A stretch of 64,000 nucleotides of DNA, from positions 55,913-119,912 of the forward strand of contig DJCM01000013.1 of assembly GCA_002430545.1 (NCBI GenBank), read 5' to 3'. Position numbers and translations under genes: made by a program. The notes beneath the pieces were generated by a model. That model saw only the letters and a list, made by a program, of their open reading frames with translations, did not search any database and was not told where the DNA came from. This DNA comes from Flavobacteriaceae bacterium UBA5950. Its GTDB lineage: Bacteria > Bacteroidota > Bacteroidia > Flavobacteriales > Flavobacteriaceae. Each line of letters begins with the position of its first letter. Position 1 is the stretch's first letter. Positions 35,379-44,544 of the stretch are shown piece after piece.

Positions 35379-36917
35379 TTAGGCTTTTAATAACCAATGT
35401 TTTATGTTTAACTTAGTATCTAAATGTTGAGATAATTCTTTTGTTGGTACTCGAACTTGCTCCATGGAGTCTCTTTCACGTAGGGTAACTGTTTGGTCTT
35501 CCAAGGTTTGGTGATCGACCGTTACACAGTATGGTGTTCCAAGCGCGTCTTGTCGTCTATATCGGCGTCCAACCGCATCTTTCTCGTCATAAGCTGTCGA
35601 GTAATCCCATTTTAAATCCACAACCAAATCACGAGCAAGATCCGGCAAACCATCCTTTTTAACCAAGGGTAAAATGGCAATCTGAGTCGGTGCCAAAACG
35701 GCTGGTAACCGCAGTACCGTACGTGTGTTCCCGTCCTCGAGTTGCTCTTCTTGCAAGCTGTGAGAAAGCACCGCCAAAAACATACGATCCAGTCCGATTG
35801 AGGTTTCCAACACATATGGATTATAGCTTTCGTTGCGCTCTGGGTCAAAATACTGTAGTTTTTTACCCGCATACTTTTCATGACTGCCCAAGTCAAAATC
35901 CGTTCGGGAGTGGATACCCTCTAATTCTTTAAATCCAAATGGGAATTTAAACTCAATATCACATGCAGCGTCAGCATAGTGTGCTAGTTTTTCATGATCG
36001 TGAAATCGATAGTTTTCTACACCCATTCCCAAAGACAAGTGCCAATTGAGGCGTGTTTTTTTCCAATGGTCATACCATTTTTTCTGAGATCCGGGTGGGA
36101 TGAAAAACTGCATCTCCATTTGCTCAAATTCCCTCATGCGAAAGATAAATTGACGTGCCACAATTTCGTTGCGAAATGCCTTTCCCGTTTGGGCAATTCC
36201 AAAGGGAATTTTCATACGCCCGGATTTTTGTACATTCAAAAAGTTGACAAAAATCCCTTGCGCTGTTTCTGGACGTAGGTAAAGGTCTGTTGCATGATCT
36301 GCAGATGCGCCAAGCTTCGTGCCAAACATCAAGTTGAACTGCTTGACATCTGTCCAGTTTTTTGAGCCAGAAAATGGACAAACAATTTCCAATTCTTCAA
36401 TGAGGGCTTTCACGTCAGCGAGATCTTCTGCCTCCAATGACTTTGCCATTCGAGTACTAATGACAGCTGCTTTTTCTCGATAGCCAACCACACGAGGATT
36501 GGTCGACATAAACTGCTCTTTGTCAAAAGCATCCCCAAATCGCTTGGCAGCTTTCTTGACTTCTTTTTCGATTTTACCCTCTAGTTTGGCAATATAGTCC
36601 TCAATTAACACATCGGCGCGATAACGTTTTTTGGAATCTTTATTATCAATCAACGGATCGTTGAAGGCATCCACATGACCTGATGCTTTCCAGGTGGTGG
36701 GGTGCATAAAAATCGCAGCGTCCAAGCCAACGATATTGTCATTGAGTTGCACCATGGATTTCCACCAATAGTTGCGAATATTGTTTTTCAGGAGTACGCC
36801 TTGTTGCCCATAGTCATACACAGCACTGAGGCCATCGTAAATATCGCTCGACGGAAAGACAAAGCCATATTCTTTGGCATGGGCAATCACTTTTTTGAAC
36901 TGGTCTGTTTCAGCCAT
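35379..36917 (-). CDS. glyS: Glycyl-tRNA synthetase (homodimeric type)
   Basis: The 512-residue class II enzyme is the single-chain dimeric form, not the proteobacterial alpha/beta tetramer. It has the N-terminal GFVFPSSDIYDGLSAVYDYG, YLRPETAQGIFVNF, motif 2 (GIAQTGKAFRNEI), the fMREFEQMEMQFF segment, motif 3 (SIGLDRMFLAVL) and a C-terminal anticodon-binding domain. The ATG at 36917 lies just after a -7 element. It is divergent from the comF remnant, and in many Flavobacteriia glyS and comF are neighbours. Confidence 0.95.
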   Translation of the reverse strand: MAETDQFKKVIAHAKEYGFVFPSSDIYDGLSAVYDYGQQGVLLKNNIRNYWWKSMVQLNDNIVGLDAAIFMHPTTWKASGHVDAFNDPLIDNKDSKKRYRADVLIEDYIAKLEGKIEKEVKKAAKRFGDAFDKEQFMSTNPRVVGYREKAAVISTRMAKSLEAEDLADVKALIEELEIVCPFSGSKNWTDVKQFNLMFGTKLGASADHATDLYLRPETAQGIFVNFLNVQKSGRMKIPFGIAQTGKAFRNEIVARQFIFRMREFEQMEMQFFIPPGSQKKWYDHWKKTRLNWHLSLGMGVENYRFHDHEKLAHYADAACDIEFKFPFGFKELEGIHSRTDFDLGSHEKYAGKKLQYFDPERNESYNPYVLETSIGLDRMFLAVLSHSLQEEQLEDGNTRTVLRLPAVLAPTQIAILPLVKKDGLPDLARDLVVDLKWDYSTAYDEKDAVGRRYRRQDALGTPYCVTVDHQTLEDQTVTLRERDSMEQVRVPTKELSQHLDTKLNIKHWLLKA

Positions 36918-36921
36918 GGCG

Positions 36922-36929
36922 CAAAAATA
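36922..36929 (-). promoter_or_regulatory. -7 element of glyS, adjacent to the start codon
   Basis: On the minus strand TATTTTTG is followed by CGCC and then the ATG at 36917. Only four bases separate the element from the start codon, so transcription should begin at or next to the A of ATG. No -33 TTTG at the ideal distance is visible. Confidence 0.5.
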
Positions 36930-36967
36930 AGCTTTCTTTTGTAAATTGTAAGACGATTTGATGCCCC

Positions 36968-37183
36968 ATGATTACTGTTTTTAATAACTTCCTGCAGACC
37001 CTTTTCCCAACATATTGTCTTGGCTGTCGGCGAGCAGTACCTCTAAAGACCACTCTTTGCCTCCATTGCATAAGTGAATTGCCAATTGAGAGCGTTCGCG
37101 TTTCTATAGCTACGATTGCATTTGCCATGTCACCCTTCCCTAGTCCTGAAAATAGTCGTTTCTTTGTAATTGATGAAGTATAG
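36968..37183 (+). pseudogene. comF: Truncated comF remnant (N-terminal zinc-ribbon part only)
   Basis: The 71-codon frame starts like ComF (FNNFLQTLFPTYCLGCRRAV, then LCLHCISELPI). It keeps the four-cysteine zinc-ribbon pattern CLGC/CLHC in residues 17-34. From about residue 41 the sequence no longer resembles ComF, and the phosphoribosyltransferase domain of the usual roughly 230-residue protein is missing. The frame runs into the start of the next gene, overlapping it by 11 bases. In related genomes comF sits between glyS and the Ig-like lipoprotein gene, the same place as here, so an internal deletion is likely. It could in principle still be expressed as a small zinc-ribbon protein. Confidence 0.6.
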
Positions 37184-38774
37184 ATTTTCAGTCCTTTTAT
37201 GGGTGTTTATTGTACTGTTGTTTGTGCAATGTGCCAAGCGTGGAAATCCCACTGGTGGTCCCGAAGATGAAACTCCACCTGTATTGTTGCGCGCTGATCC
37301 AGAGTTAAACACAACTAATTTCAACCAAGAGAGAATTCGTTTGTATTTTGATGAATATGTAAAACTCAAAAAGCTAAAAGATCAACTTATTGTTTCGCCG
37401 CCCCTTGACCCAGCTGCCTATATCATTTCGCCACAAAGCACTGCTGCCAAGTATGTGCAAATCGAACTCATGGATACATTACGTCCAAACACCACCTATA
37501 ATTTCAATTTTGGACAAAGCATCGTCGATAACAACGAGGGAAATCCATATCCATACTTTCGCTATGTCTTTTCCACAGGTGATTATGTAGATTCGCTTCA
37601 AGTGCGTGGTAGGATTGGCAATGTATTTGGGCGAGAGACAAAAAACTTTGTGTCTGTCATGCTCTATGCTGTGGATAGTACATATACCGACTCGATTATA
37701 TATCAGCAACCCCCAGACTATTTGACCAATACATTGGATAGTTTGGAGGTCTTTGAAATTGGAAATGTCAAGGCTGGGCGATATTTACTTATTGCACAAA
37801 AAGACATCGCCAACAATTACACATTTGATCAAAATGCTGATGATATTGGTTTTATCAATGATTTTATCGATCTGCCAACAGATAGTCTCTTTCATTTGGA
37901 CTTGTTTCGAGAAAAGACCAATTTTTCTGTAGGGCGAACATTTCAAGCGAGTCAAAATCGAATTGGGATAGGTTATTTTGGTGATCCCACTGGGCTGGAA
38001 GTTCTGCCGATAAACCTCCCGGATAGCGTACAAACTGTTCAGTCGTTTGACAAAGAATCAGACACTCTTTATGTTTGGTATAAGCATTTTTCGGCTGACT
38101 CTTTGCAATTTGATATCAGTCGTGATAGGCTCAAAGTCCAAAGTACTCATCAGATACGAAAAGCTGAATTGGACTCGCTTGCAATCTCTTCCACAATTAA
38201 AGGGGTTTTACATTTAGATGACACCCTTCGCATTATGACCACCACACCCATTTTAACGATTGATAAGTCACGTATCAACTTACGCGATCGTGACTCTATC
38301 CTTGTTCCATTTGATGTCTCTGCTGAAGACCCACATCGGATTCTCTTTGACTTTGATATCCTACCAAATGAGAACTATCAATTGGATGTGTTTCCAGGTG
38401 CAATTACTGATTTTTTCGATGAAGTCAATGACAGTTTACAATTGGCGCTGCGCACCAAAAAACCTGCTGACTATGGCAGTGTTTATCTTCAACTTGTAGG
38501 TGTTCCCAGCTATCCAATTATCGTACAGCTCACAGACGAAAATGAAAACCTAATTCGCAGTTTGCCAATAGCAGTACCACAAAGGCGTGTTGTTTTTTCC
38601 AATCTTCAACCAAAAAAATACTATGTCCGGTTGATTGTCGATGAAAACAAAAATGGGCAATGGGATACTGGTCGTTTTCTCGATCGAAGTGCGCCTGAAA
38701 GGGTGTACCATCACGAGCCCCTTCTCGACGTACGTGCCAATTGGGAGTTGCAGGAAAGGTTTATTCTAGAGTAA
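37173..38774 (+). CDS. Ig-like domain lipoprotein
   Basis: The 533-residue protein has a lipoprotein signal with Cys20 (LLFVQCAKRG). The conserved opening GNPTGGPEDETPPVLLRADP and a bacterial Ig-like (SbsA/Big_5 type) domain follow over about residues 30-125 (IRLYFDEYVKLKK, STGDYVDSL). The rest is beta-rich and ends with a carboxypeptidase-regulatory-like segment (VRLIVDENKNGQWDTGRFLD). These proteins are conserved and probably lie at the outer membrane or surface; the function is unknown. I use the ATG at 37173 rather than the TTG at 37170. It overlaps the comF remnant and converges on the amidase gene. Confidence 0.8.
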   Translation: MKYRFSVLLWVFIVLLFVQCAKRGNPTGGPEDETPPVLLRADPELNTTNFNQERIRLYFDEYVKLKKLKDQLIVSPPLDPAAYIISPQSTAAKYVQIELMDTLRPNTTYNFNFGQSIVDNNEGNPYPYFRYVFSTGDYVDSLQVRGRIGNVFGRETKNFVSVMLYAVDSTYTDSIIYQQPPDYLTNTLDSLEVFEIGNVKAGRYLLIAQKDIANNYTFDQNADDIGFINDFIDLPTDSLFHLDLFREKTNFSVGRTFQASQNRIGIGYFGDPTGLEVLPINLPDSVQTVQSFDKESDTLYVWYKHFSADSLQFDISRDRLKVQSTHQIRKAELDSLAISSTIKGVLHLDDTLRIMTTTPILTIDKSRINLRDRDSILVPFDVSAEDPHRILFDFDILPNENYQLDVFPGAITDFFDEVNDSLQLALRTKKPADYGSVYLQLVGVPSYPIIVQLTDENENLIRSLPIAVPQRRVVFSNLQPKKYYVRLIVDENKNGQWDTGRFLDRSAPERVYHHEPLLDVRANWELQERFILE

Positions 38775-39534
38775 AGGCATCCCTGTCTTCTAAAAATGGG
38801 AGTTTTTCTCTAGTTGTTACTAGTTTCGATTGATCGAGTACAACATGGGTTAGGAACTGGTTTTTATTAGTGGTTCCTTCACAATCACCCAAGGCGTTGT
38901 AGGCAGCAGAATGTCCTGGATAATCTAATCGATACGCATCCCTACCAATACGATTAACGCCAATTGAATAGGCCATATTTTCAATTGCACGAGCGCGCAA
39001 AAGTGTGTCCCAAGCTTGTATGCGAGCAGCTGGCCAATTGGCCACACAAATCAGTAAATCATAATCGTCGTTGCTGCGACAAAAGACTGGAAAGCGCAAG
39101 TCATAGCAGATGATTGGGCGAATGTTCCAACCCAAGTATTCAAAAGTAATGGCCTTTGTTCCTGCCACATAGACACGTGCTTCGCCCGAGGGGGTATAAG
39201 GATGATATTTGTCATAGGTGTTTATATGACCGTCGGGGTGTACAAAGAAAAATCGGTTGTAAAACTTTTGATTCTCTTGAATCGCCAAACTACCACAAAC
39301 TGCTGCGTTATGCTTTTTTGCTTGTTGTAGCATCCATCTGACCGATGGCCCATCAGAGGTTTCTGCAACTTGATCGGGTGTCATAGTAAAGCCAGTTGCC
39401 CAAGTTTCTGGAAGAACAATGAGTTGAACACTTTTTTGTAGTTGGTTTAGATGTTCAGCAATCAACTTTTGATTGGCTATAGGGTCATGCCAAATGGTAT
39501 TGGGTTGTACTAAAACAGTGTGTAGGGTTTGCAT
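38761..39534 (-). CDS. Nitrilase-superfamily amidase (omega-amidase-like)
   Basis: The 257-residue carbon-nitrogen hydrolase has the full catalytic triad: Glu43 (IVLPETWATGF), Lys109 (NTYDKYHPYTP) and Cys143 (PIICYDLRFP). It resembles the YafV/Nit2-like omega-amidase group, which hydrolyses alpha-ketoglutaramate-type amides in metabolite repair. The frame extends to 39627, but the conserved start is MQTLHTVLVQPN at 39534. It lies downstream of sdhB on the same strand, with an 18-base gap, so it may be read with the sdh operon. Confidence 0.9.
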   Translation of the reverse strand: MQTLHTVLVQPNTIWHDPIANQKLIAEHLNQLQKSVQLIVLPETWATGFTMTPDQVAETSDGPSVRWMLQQAKKHNAAVCGSLAIQENQKFYNRFFFVHPDGHINTYDKYHPYTPSGEARVYVAGTKAITFEYLGWNIRPIICYDLRFPVFCRSNDDYDLLICVANWPAARIQAWDTLLRARAIENMAYSIGVNRIGRDAYRLDYPGHSAAYNALGDCEGTTNKNQFLTHVVLDQSKLVTTREKLPFLEDRDAFTLE

Positions 39535-39551
39535 GGGAAAGGCTCTAGTGA

Positions 39552-40298
39552 TTATCCCTTCATATTGGCCGACAGATATTCTCTGTTCATACGGGCAATG
39601 TTTTCCAGTGAAATTCCTTTGGGACATTCCACCTCACAAGCCCCAGTATTGGTACAGTTTCCAAAGCCTTCTTCGTCCATTTGTTTAACCATATTTAATA
39701 CACGATCAGTCGCTTCAACTTGCCCTTGTGGAAGTAAAGCATATTGCGACACCTTCGCAGAGACAAACAACATGGCAGAAGCATTTTTACAGCTAGCAAC
39801 ACAAGCCCCACAACCAATACAAGTGGCTGCATCAAAGGCCTTATCGGCATCTGCTTTTTCAATTGGTGTTGCATTGGCATCTTGGGTGTTTCCAGATGTA
39901 TTGACAGAAACAAAACCACCAGCATGCTGAATCCGATCAAAGGCAGTGCGATCAACAACCAAGTCCTTGATCACAGGAAAAGGCTTTGCGCGAAAAGGCT
40001 CGATATGGATGGTATCACCATCCTTAAATTTTCGCATGTGCAATTGGCAAGTCGTAACCAATCGATCAGGTCCGTGGGCTTCACCATTGATAAACATCGA
40101 GCACGAGCCACAGATACCCTCTCGGCAATCGTGGTCAAAAGCAACAGGATCAATCCCTTGCTCCATCAGCTGTTCGTTGAGCACATCCATCATTTCCAAA
40201 AAGGACATATCAGTAGACACGCCTTTCAATGAATAGGTTTGCATACTACCTTTTGCAGTGGCATTTTCTTGTCGCCAGATTTTTAGTGTTAGTTTCAT
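39552..40298 (-). CDS. sdhB: Succinate dehydrogenase/fumarate reductase iron-sulfur subunit
   Basis: The 248-residue subunit has an N-terminal 2Fe-2S ferredoxin domain ([15 protein letters not shown] with a fourth Cys in VTTCQ). The C-terminal domain holds ligands for a 4Fe-4S and a 3Fe-4S or 4Fe-4S cluster ([23 protein letters not shown]). It carries electrons between SdhA flavin and the quinone site. It is third in sdhC-sdhA-sdhB, starting two bases after sdhA ends. Confidence 0.95.
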   Translation of the reverse strand: MKLTLKIWRQENATAKGSMQTYSLKGVSTDMSFLEMMDVLNEQLMEQGIDPVAFDHDCREGICGSCSMFINGEAHGPDRLVTTCQLHMRKFKDGDTIHIEPFRAKPFPVIKDLVVDRTAFDRIQHAGGFVSVNTSGNTQDANATPIEKADADKAFDAATCIGCGACVASCKNASAMLFVSAKVSQYALLPQGQVEATDRVLNMVKQMDEEGFGNCTNTGACEVECPKGISLENIARMNREYLSANMKG

Positions 40299-40300
40299 TG

Positions 40301-42304
40301 TTACTTGTATGAACGTGTTTTTAATTCGATGTTTTCATAAGCCAAATCCTCTTTATGCAGTTTGGCTTTACTCGGTTCCCCATTGTATTCCCATGCAGAG
40401 ACAAACGTAAAGTTTTTATCATCTCGAAGTGCTTCGCCCTCAGGTGTTTGGGATTCTTCACGGAAGTGACCTCCACAAGATTCTGCGCGCTCCAAGGCAT
40501 CTTTGGCAAAGAGTTCACCCAACTCCAAAAAGTCTGCAACTCGAAGGGCTTTAGCCAATGGCTCATTAAATGAATCGGCAGAGCCAGGCACAAAAACATC
40601 TTTATAAAACTCTTCGCGCAGTGCTTTGACTTCTGCTATGGCTTCTTCAAGTCCTTTTTTGTTGCGTGACATTCCACATTTGTTCCAAATGATTTTTCCG
40701 AGTATTCGATGGAAATAGTCGACCGTTTTTGTTCCCTTGTTATTGATAAAAGCATCGATTTGTGCTCGCACATTCGTCTCTGCTTTTTCAAATTCAGAGG
40801 TGTCGGTAGAGATTGATCCTGTACGGATATCATCTGCCAAATAATCTCCGATAGTGTATGGCAATACAAAATAACCATCTGCCAAGCCCTGCATTAATGC
40901 AGAGGCACCAAGTCGGTTGGCGCCATGATCGGAAAAGTTGGCTTCCCCTATCGCAAAGCAACCTGGTACTGTTGTCATCAGGTTGTAATCAACCCAAACA
41001 CCACCCATGGTGTAGTGAACAGCTGGGTAGATCATCATAGGCGTTTCGTATGGGTTTTGATCGACAATTTTTTCATACATCTGAAATAAGTTGCCATATT
41101 TGGCTTTGATGACTTGTTTGCCAAGTTTTTGTACAAGTGCATTGTCGTTTTCGTCCAGACCTTTGACGTGTGCTTTTTCTTTGCCGTATCGCTCAATAGC
41201 TGTAGCAAAATCTAGAAAAACAGCCTCTCCTGTTTTGTTAACACCAAAACCTTCATCGCATCGTTCTTTGGCTGCTCGAGATGCAACATCTCTTGGAACA
41301 AGATTTCCAAAAGCAGGATAGCGACGTTCGAGATAATAGTCTCGATCATCCTCTGTCAAGTCTGTTGGTTTTAGACGTCCTTCACGAATCGCCTTTGCGT
41401 CTTCTTTTTTCTTGGGTACCCAAATCCGTCCATCGTTACGTAAAGACTCCGACATCAGTGTCAATTTGGACTGGTGATCACCAGAAACAGGGATACAAGT
41501 TGGGTGGATTTGCGTGAAGCAAGGATTGGCAAAATAGGCCCCTTGCTTGTGAATTTTCCATGCTGCAGTGACATTACTCCCCATCGCATTGGTTGATAAA
41601 TAGAACAAATTTCCATAACCCCCTGATGCGATCACAACAGCATGTGCAGCATGCCTTTCGATTTCGCCAGTCACCAAGTTTCGAGTGATAATTCCTCTAG
41701 CCTTGCCATCAACTTTGACGAGGTCGAGCATCTCATGGCGACTATACATTTTTATTTTGCCACGTCCGATCTGGCGATTCATGGCCGAATAGGCTCCAAG
41801 AAGCAACTGCTGACCTGTTTGTCCTTTGGCGTAAAACGTTCTTGAAACGAGTACACCCCCAAACGAACGATTGTCGAGCAAACCACCATAATCCCTCGCA
41901 AAGGGAACCCCTTGTGCGACACATTGATCAATGATATTTGCAGAGACTTCTGCCAGTCGATATACGTTTGCTTCTCTCGATCGATAGTCTCCCCCTTTTA
42001 CAGTATCGTAAAACAAGCGATGAACTGAGTCTCCATCTCCTTGATAGTTTTTGGCTGCATTGATTCCTCCTTGTGCAGCGATTGAGTGTGCCCTACGTGG
42101 CGAATCTTGAAAACAAAATGCCTTGACATTGTATCCCAATTCGGCTAGGGTAGCAGCAGCAGACCCTCCTGCCAAACCAGATCCCACGACAATCACATCG
42201 ATCAATCGCTTGTTTGCAGGGCTGACCAAACGAATGTTGTTTTTATGATTTGTCCATTTATCAGCTATTGGACCTTTGGGGATTTGTGCGTTTAGTTTGG
42301 TCAT
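40301..42304 (-). CDS. sdhA: Succinate dehydrogenase/fumarate reductase flavoprotein subunit
   Basis: The 667-residue subunit oxidises succinate at a covalently bound FAD. It has the FAD dinucleotide fold ([19 protein letters not shown]), the flavin-attachment and active region ([20 protein letters not shown]), MGGVWVDYN and [14 protein letters not shown] near the C-terminal part. The length and the opening ([20 protein letters not shown]) are those of the Bacteroidota type B enzyme. It lies between sdhC (one-base gap) and sdhB in one operon. Confidence 0.96.
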   Translation of the reverse strand: MTKLNAQIPKGPIADKWTNHKNNIRLVSPANKRLIDVIVVGSGLAGGSAAATLAELGYNVKAFCFQDSPRRAHSIAAQGGINAAKNYQGDGDSVHRLFYDTVKGGDYRSREANVYRLAEVSANIIDQCVAQGVPFARDYGGLLDNRSFGGVLVSRTFYAKGQTGQQLLLGAYSAMNRQIGRGKIKMYSRHEMLDLVKVDGKARGIITRNLVTGEIERHAAHAVVIASGGYGNLFYLSTNAMGSNVTAAWKIHKQGAYFANPCFTQIHPTCIPVSGDHQSKLTLMSESLRNDGRIWVPKKKEDAKAIREGRLKPTDLTEDDRDYYLERRYPAFGNLVPRDVASRAAKERCDEGFGVNKTGEAVFLDFATAIERYGKEKAHVKGLDENDNALVQKLGKQVIKAKYGNLFQMYEKIVDQNPYETPMMIYPAVHYTMGGVWVDYNLMTTVPGCFAIGEANFSDHGANRLGASALMQGLADGYFVLPYTIGDYLADDIRTGSISTDTSEFEKAETNVRAQIDAFINNKGTKTVDYFHRILGKIIWNKCGMSRNKKGLEEAIAEVKALREEFYKDVFVPGSADSFNEPLAKALRVADFLELGELFAKDALERAESCGGHFREESQTPEGEALRDDKNFTFVSAWEYNGEPSKAKLHKEDLAYENIELKTRSYK

Positions 42305-42305
42305 G

Positions 42306-42971
42306 TTAGTGATTTAAAAAATGAAAAATCGCAATAAAAGCGAAGCCAGCAGGGATCCCAATCGAATAGACTTTCCCAAGAGATTTCACGACTGGGGTAT
42401 ATTTATTGTTAAAGCCCATGGACTGAAAGGCAGATGAAAAGCCATGGGAGAGGTGAAGCGCTAAAAAAACAAAGGAAATCACGTAGAGAATTACTCGTGT
42501 GAGGTCTTCAAACTTATGCACCAACTCCTCGTAGTATCGGTCTGGATTTTCAGGTAAAAACTCGATGTATTTATAATTCATTTCAGGTACCCAAAAGTCG
42601 TAAAAGTGCAAGGCGAGAAAGGCAAGTACTGTACCCCCTGAAATCAGCATGTTTCTAGATACCCAACTCGCATTTGCGCTTCCCTTGTACACGGCATAGC
42701 GAGTACCACGTGCGCTGCGATTTTGAATGTCGAGAATAAAGCCCATGACAAAATGAAAAATCACTCCGAAAATCAAAATGGGTTGTAGTACAAACTGCAC
42801 TATGGCGTTGGTTCCCATAAAATGAGAGAACTGATTGAAGATGGTTTCACTAAAAACAGAAGTGATATTGATTGCGAAATGCTGAAGCAAAAACAACATT
42901 AAAAATAAACCCGACAATGCCATCGCAAACTTTCGCAGTATCGTAGAAGACAGGACAAACCCCATAGTCAT
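42306..42971 (-). CDS. sdhC: Succinate dehydrogenase cytochrome b subunit (single membrane anchor)
   Basis: The 221-residue protein has five hydrophobic segments and histidines placed for di-heme binding, for example [25 protein letters not shown] and ALHLSHGFS. This is the type B (SdhC/FrdC) organisation, in which one polypeptide replaces SdhC and SdhD. It anchors SdhAB and connects to menaquinone. It heads sdhC-sdhA-sdhB and has a good promoter. The ATG at 42971 is used; an ATG two codons later is equally possible. Confidence 0.93.
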   Translation of the reverse strand: MTMGFVLSSTILRKFAMALSGLFLMLFLLQHFAINITSVFSETIFNQFSHFMGTNAIVQFVLQPILIFGVIFHFVMGFILDIQNRSARGTRYAVYKGSANASWVSRNMLISGGTVLAFLALHFYDFWVPEMNYKYIEFLPENPDRYYEELVHKFEDLTRVILYVISFVFLALHLSHGFSSAFQSMGFNNKYTPVVKSLGKVYSIGIPAGFAFIAIFHFLNH

Positions 42972-42987
42972 TGGCTAAATGTTCATA

Positions 42988-43019
42988 CAAAATTAGGTGC
43001 TGTACGTCTGAAAGCCAAA
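42988..43019 (-). promoter_or_regulatory. Promoter of sdhCAB
   Basis: On the minus strand a -33 TTTG (43016-43019) and a -7 TAATTTTG (42988-42995) are separated by 20 bases. The predicted start is near 42984, about 13 bases before the sdhC ATG. Confidence 0.65.
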
Positions 43020-43225
43020 GGTTTTTGGTGATTTTGAATGATTCTAACAATTTTGACCTGAATTGAGTTTTTTTGATCATAAATAATTACCCCTTTTTTT
43101 GAAATTAGCTGCCAAGTGCCTGTGATGGATTTGCAGCTAAAACACCTAAAGGGTTGCAGTCGGTTGTGCAACAACTGTTCCCAATGCTAATAAAAAAATA
43201 GAAGCTTTAGGTAAAGCATTTTACT

Positions 43226-43243
43226 GTAAAAAAATTTTTTTAC
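43226..43243. repeat. Perfect 18-base palindrome upstream of aminopeptidase P
   Basis: GTAAAAAAATTTTTTTAC is self-complementary, and outer arms GTAAAG (43211-43216) and CTTTAC (43243-43248) form a second inverted pair around it. It ends nine bases before the ATG at 43252 and overlaps a degenerate -7 element TACTTTAC (43241-43248). It could be an operator or a bendable A/T tract. The remaining gap from 42972 holds the sdh promoter and nothing else recognisable. Confidence 0.4.
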
Positions 43244-43251
43244 TTTACCAT

Positions 43252-44544
43252 ATGAAATATAACAGCCTACATCATCGTGTCTTTACGCAGCATCGTCAGC
43301 GTTTTATGACACAACTCAAGCCCAATAGCATTGCAGTATTTAACTCAAACGACATTTACCCTGTTAGTGCAGATAGCACCTTGCCCTTTGCGCAGCACCG
43401 AGATTTGTTTTACCTCACTGGGATCGACCAAGAAGAAACCATTTTGGTTCTATACCCAGACGCCAAAGACCCCGCTTTGCGAGAGGTCGTATTTGTAAGA
43501 GAAACCAATGACCATATCGCTGTTTGGGAAGGACACAAACTCACTCAAACCGAAGCAACCAAAGTGTCGGGTATTGCGAATGTGAAGTGGACGAGCGAAT
43601 TTGAATCACATTTTTTGGCTTTGGCAAAAGAAGTTGAACATATTTATATCAATACCAACGAGCACTATCGTGCCAAGGTCGAAACCCAAACGCGTGAAGA
43701 TCGATTTATTGAGTGGTGCAAAGGCAAATTTGCTACACACAACTATGAAAAAAGCAATTTGATTTTGCAGGGTCTACGAGCTGTGAAGGATCCAGAAGAA
43801 ATTGAACATATACAAACTGCATGTGAAATCACTGAAAAAGGGTTTCGACGTGTGTTGGGCTTTGTCAAACCAGGGGTTTGGGAGTATGAAATTGAGGCTG
43901 AATATGCGCATGAATTTCTTCGCAATCGTTCAAAGGGTTTTGCCTATACCCCCATCATTGCCTCAGGTGCCAATGCCAATGTGTTGCATTATATCGAAAA
44001 CAACCAAATGTGTAAAGCAGGCGATCTGCTGCTGATGGATGTGGCTGCTGAGTATGGCAACTACTCTTCTGATATGACACGTACGATTCCTGTATCTGGT
44101 CGATTTACCAAGCGACAACACGATGTGTATGATGCTGTTTTGCGAGTCAAAAACGAAGCCACCAAACGACTTGTTCCAGGTGCTTGTTGGAAAGCATACC
44201 ATGTGGAAGTGGGCGAATTGATGACTGCCGAATTATTGGCATTAGGGCTGTTGGATAAGGCTGATGTACAAAATCAAACCGACAAAAACCCTGCTTATAA
44301 AAAATACTTTATGCATGGCACTTCCCATCATTTGGGCCTTGACACCCACGACTATGGCTTGCTCGACCAACCCATCACTACCAATATGGTCTTTACTGTT
44401 GAACCTGGGATTTATATCCCCAAAGAGGGGTTTGGCATTCGATTGGAAGACAATGTGGTGGTACAACAAACAGGCGAAACCCTAAACTTGATGAAAAACA
44501 TTCCAATCGAGGCTGAGGAAATTGAAGCGTTGATGAATCCCTAA
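43252..44544 (+). CDS. pepP: Xaa-Pro aminopeptidase (aminopeptidase P)
   Basis: The 430-residue pita-bread-fold metallopeptidase removes N-terminal residues that precede proline. The N-terminal domain has LPFAQHRDLFYLTGIDQEE. The di-metal ligands are visible as Asp (LLMDVAAEYGNYSSDMTR, two Asp), His (MHGTSHHLGLDTHD), Glu (FTVEPGIYIP) and Glu (GIRLEDNVVV). There is no signal peptide, so it is cytoplasmic. It is transcribed alone and ends convergently with thiL, overlapping by four bases. Confidence 0.94.
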   Translation: MKYNSLHHRVFTQHRQRFMTQLKPNSIAVFNSNDIYPVSADSTLPFAQHRDLFYLTGIDQEETILVLYPDAKDPALREVVFVRETNDHIAVWEGHKLTQTEATKVSGIANVKWTSEFESHFLALAKEVEHIYINTNEHYRAKVETQTREDRFIEWCKGKFATHNYEKSNLILQGLRAVKDPEEIEHIQTACEITEKGFRRVLGFVKPGVWEYEIEAEYAHEFLRNRSKGFAYTPIIASGANANVLHYIENNQMCKAGDLLLMDVAAEYGNYSSDMTRTIPVSGRFTKRQHDVYDAVLRVKNEATKRLVPGACWKAYHVEVGELMTAELLALGLLDKADVQNQTDKNPAYKKYFMHGTSHHLGLDTHDYGLLDQPITTNMVFTVEPGIYIPKEGFGIRLEDNVVVQQTGETLNLMKNIPIEAEEIEALMNP

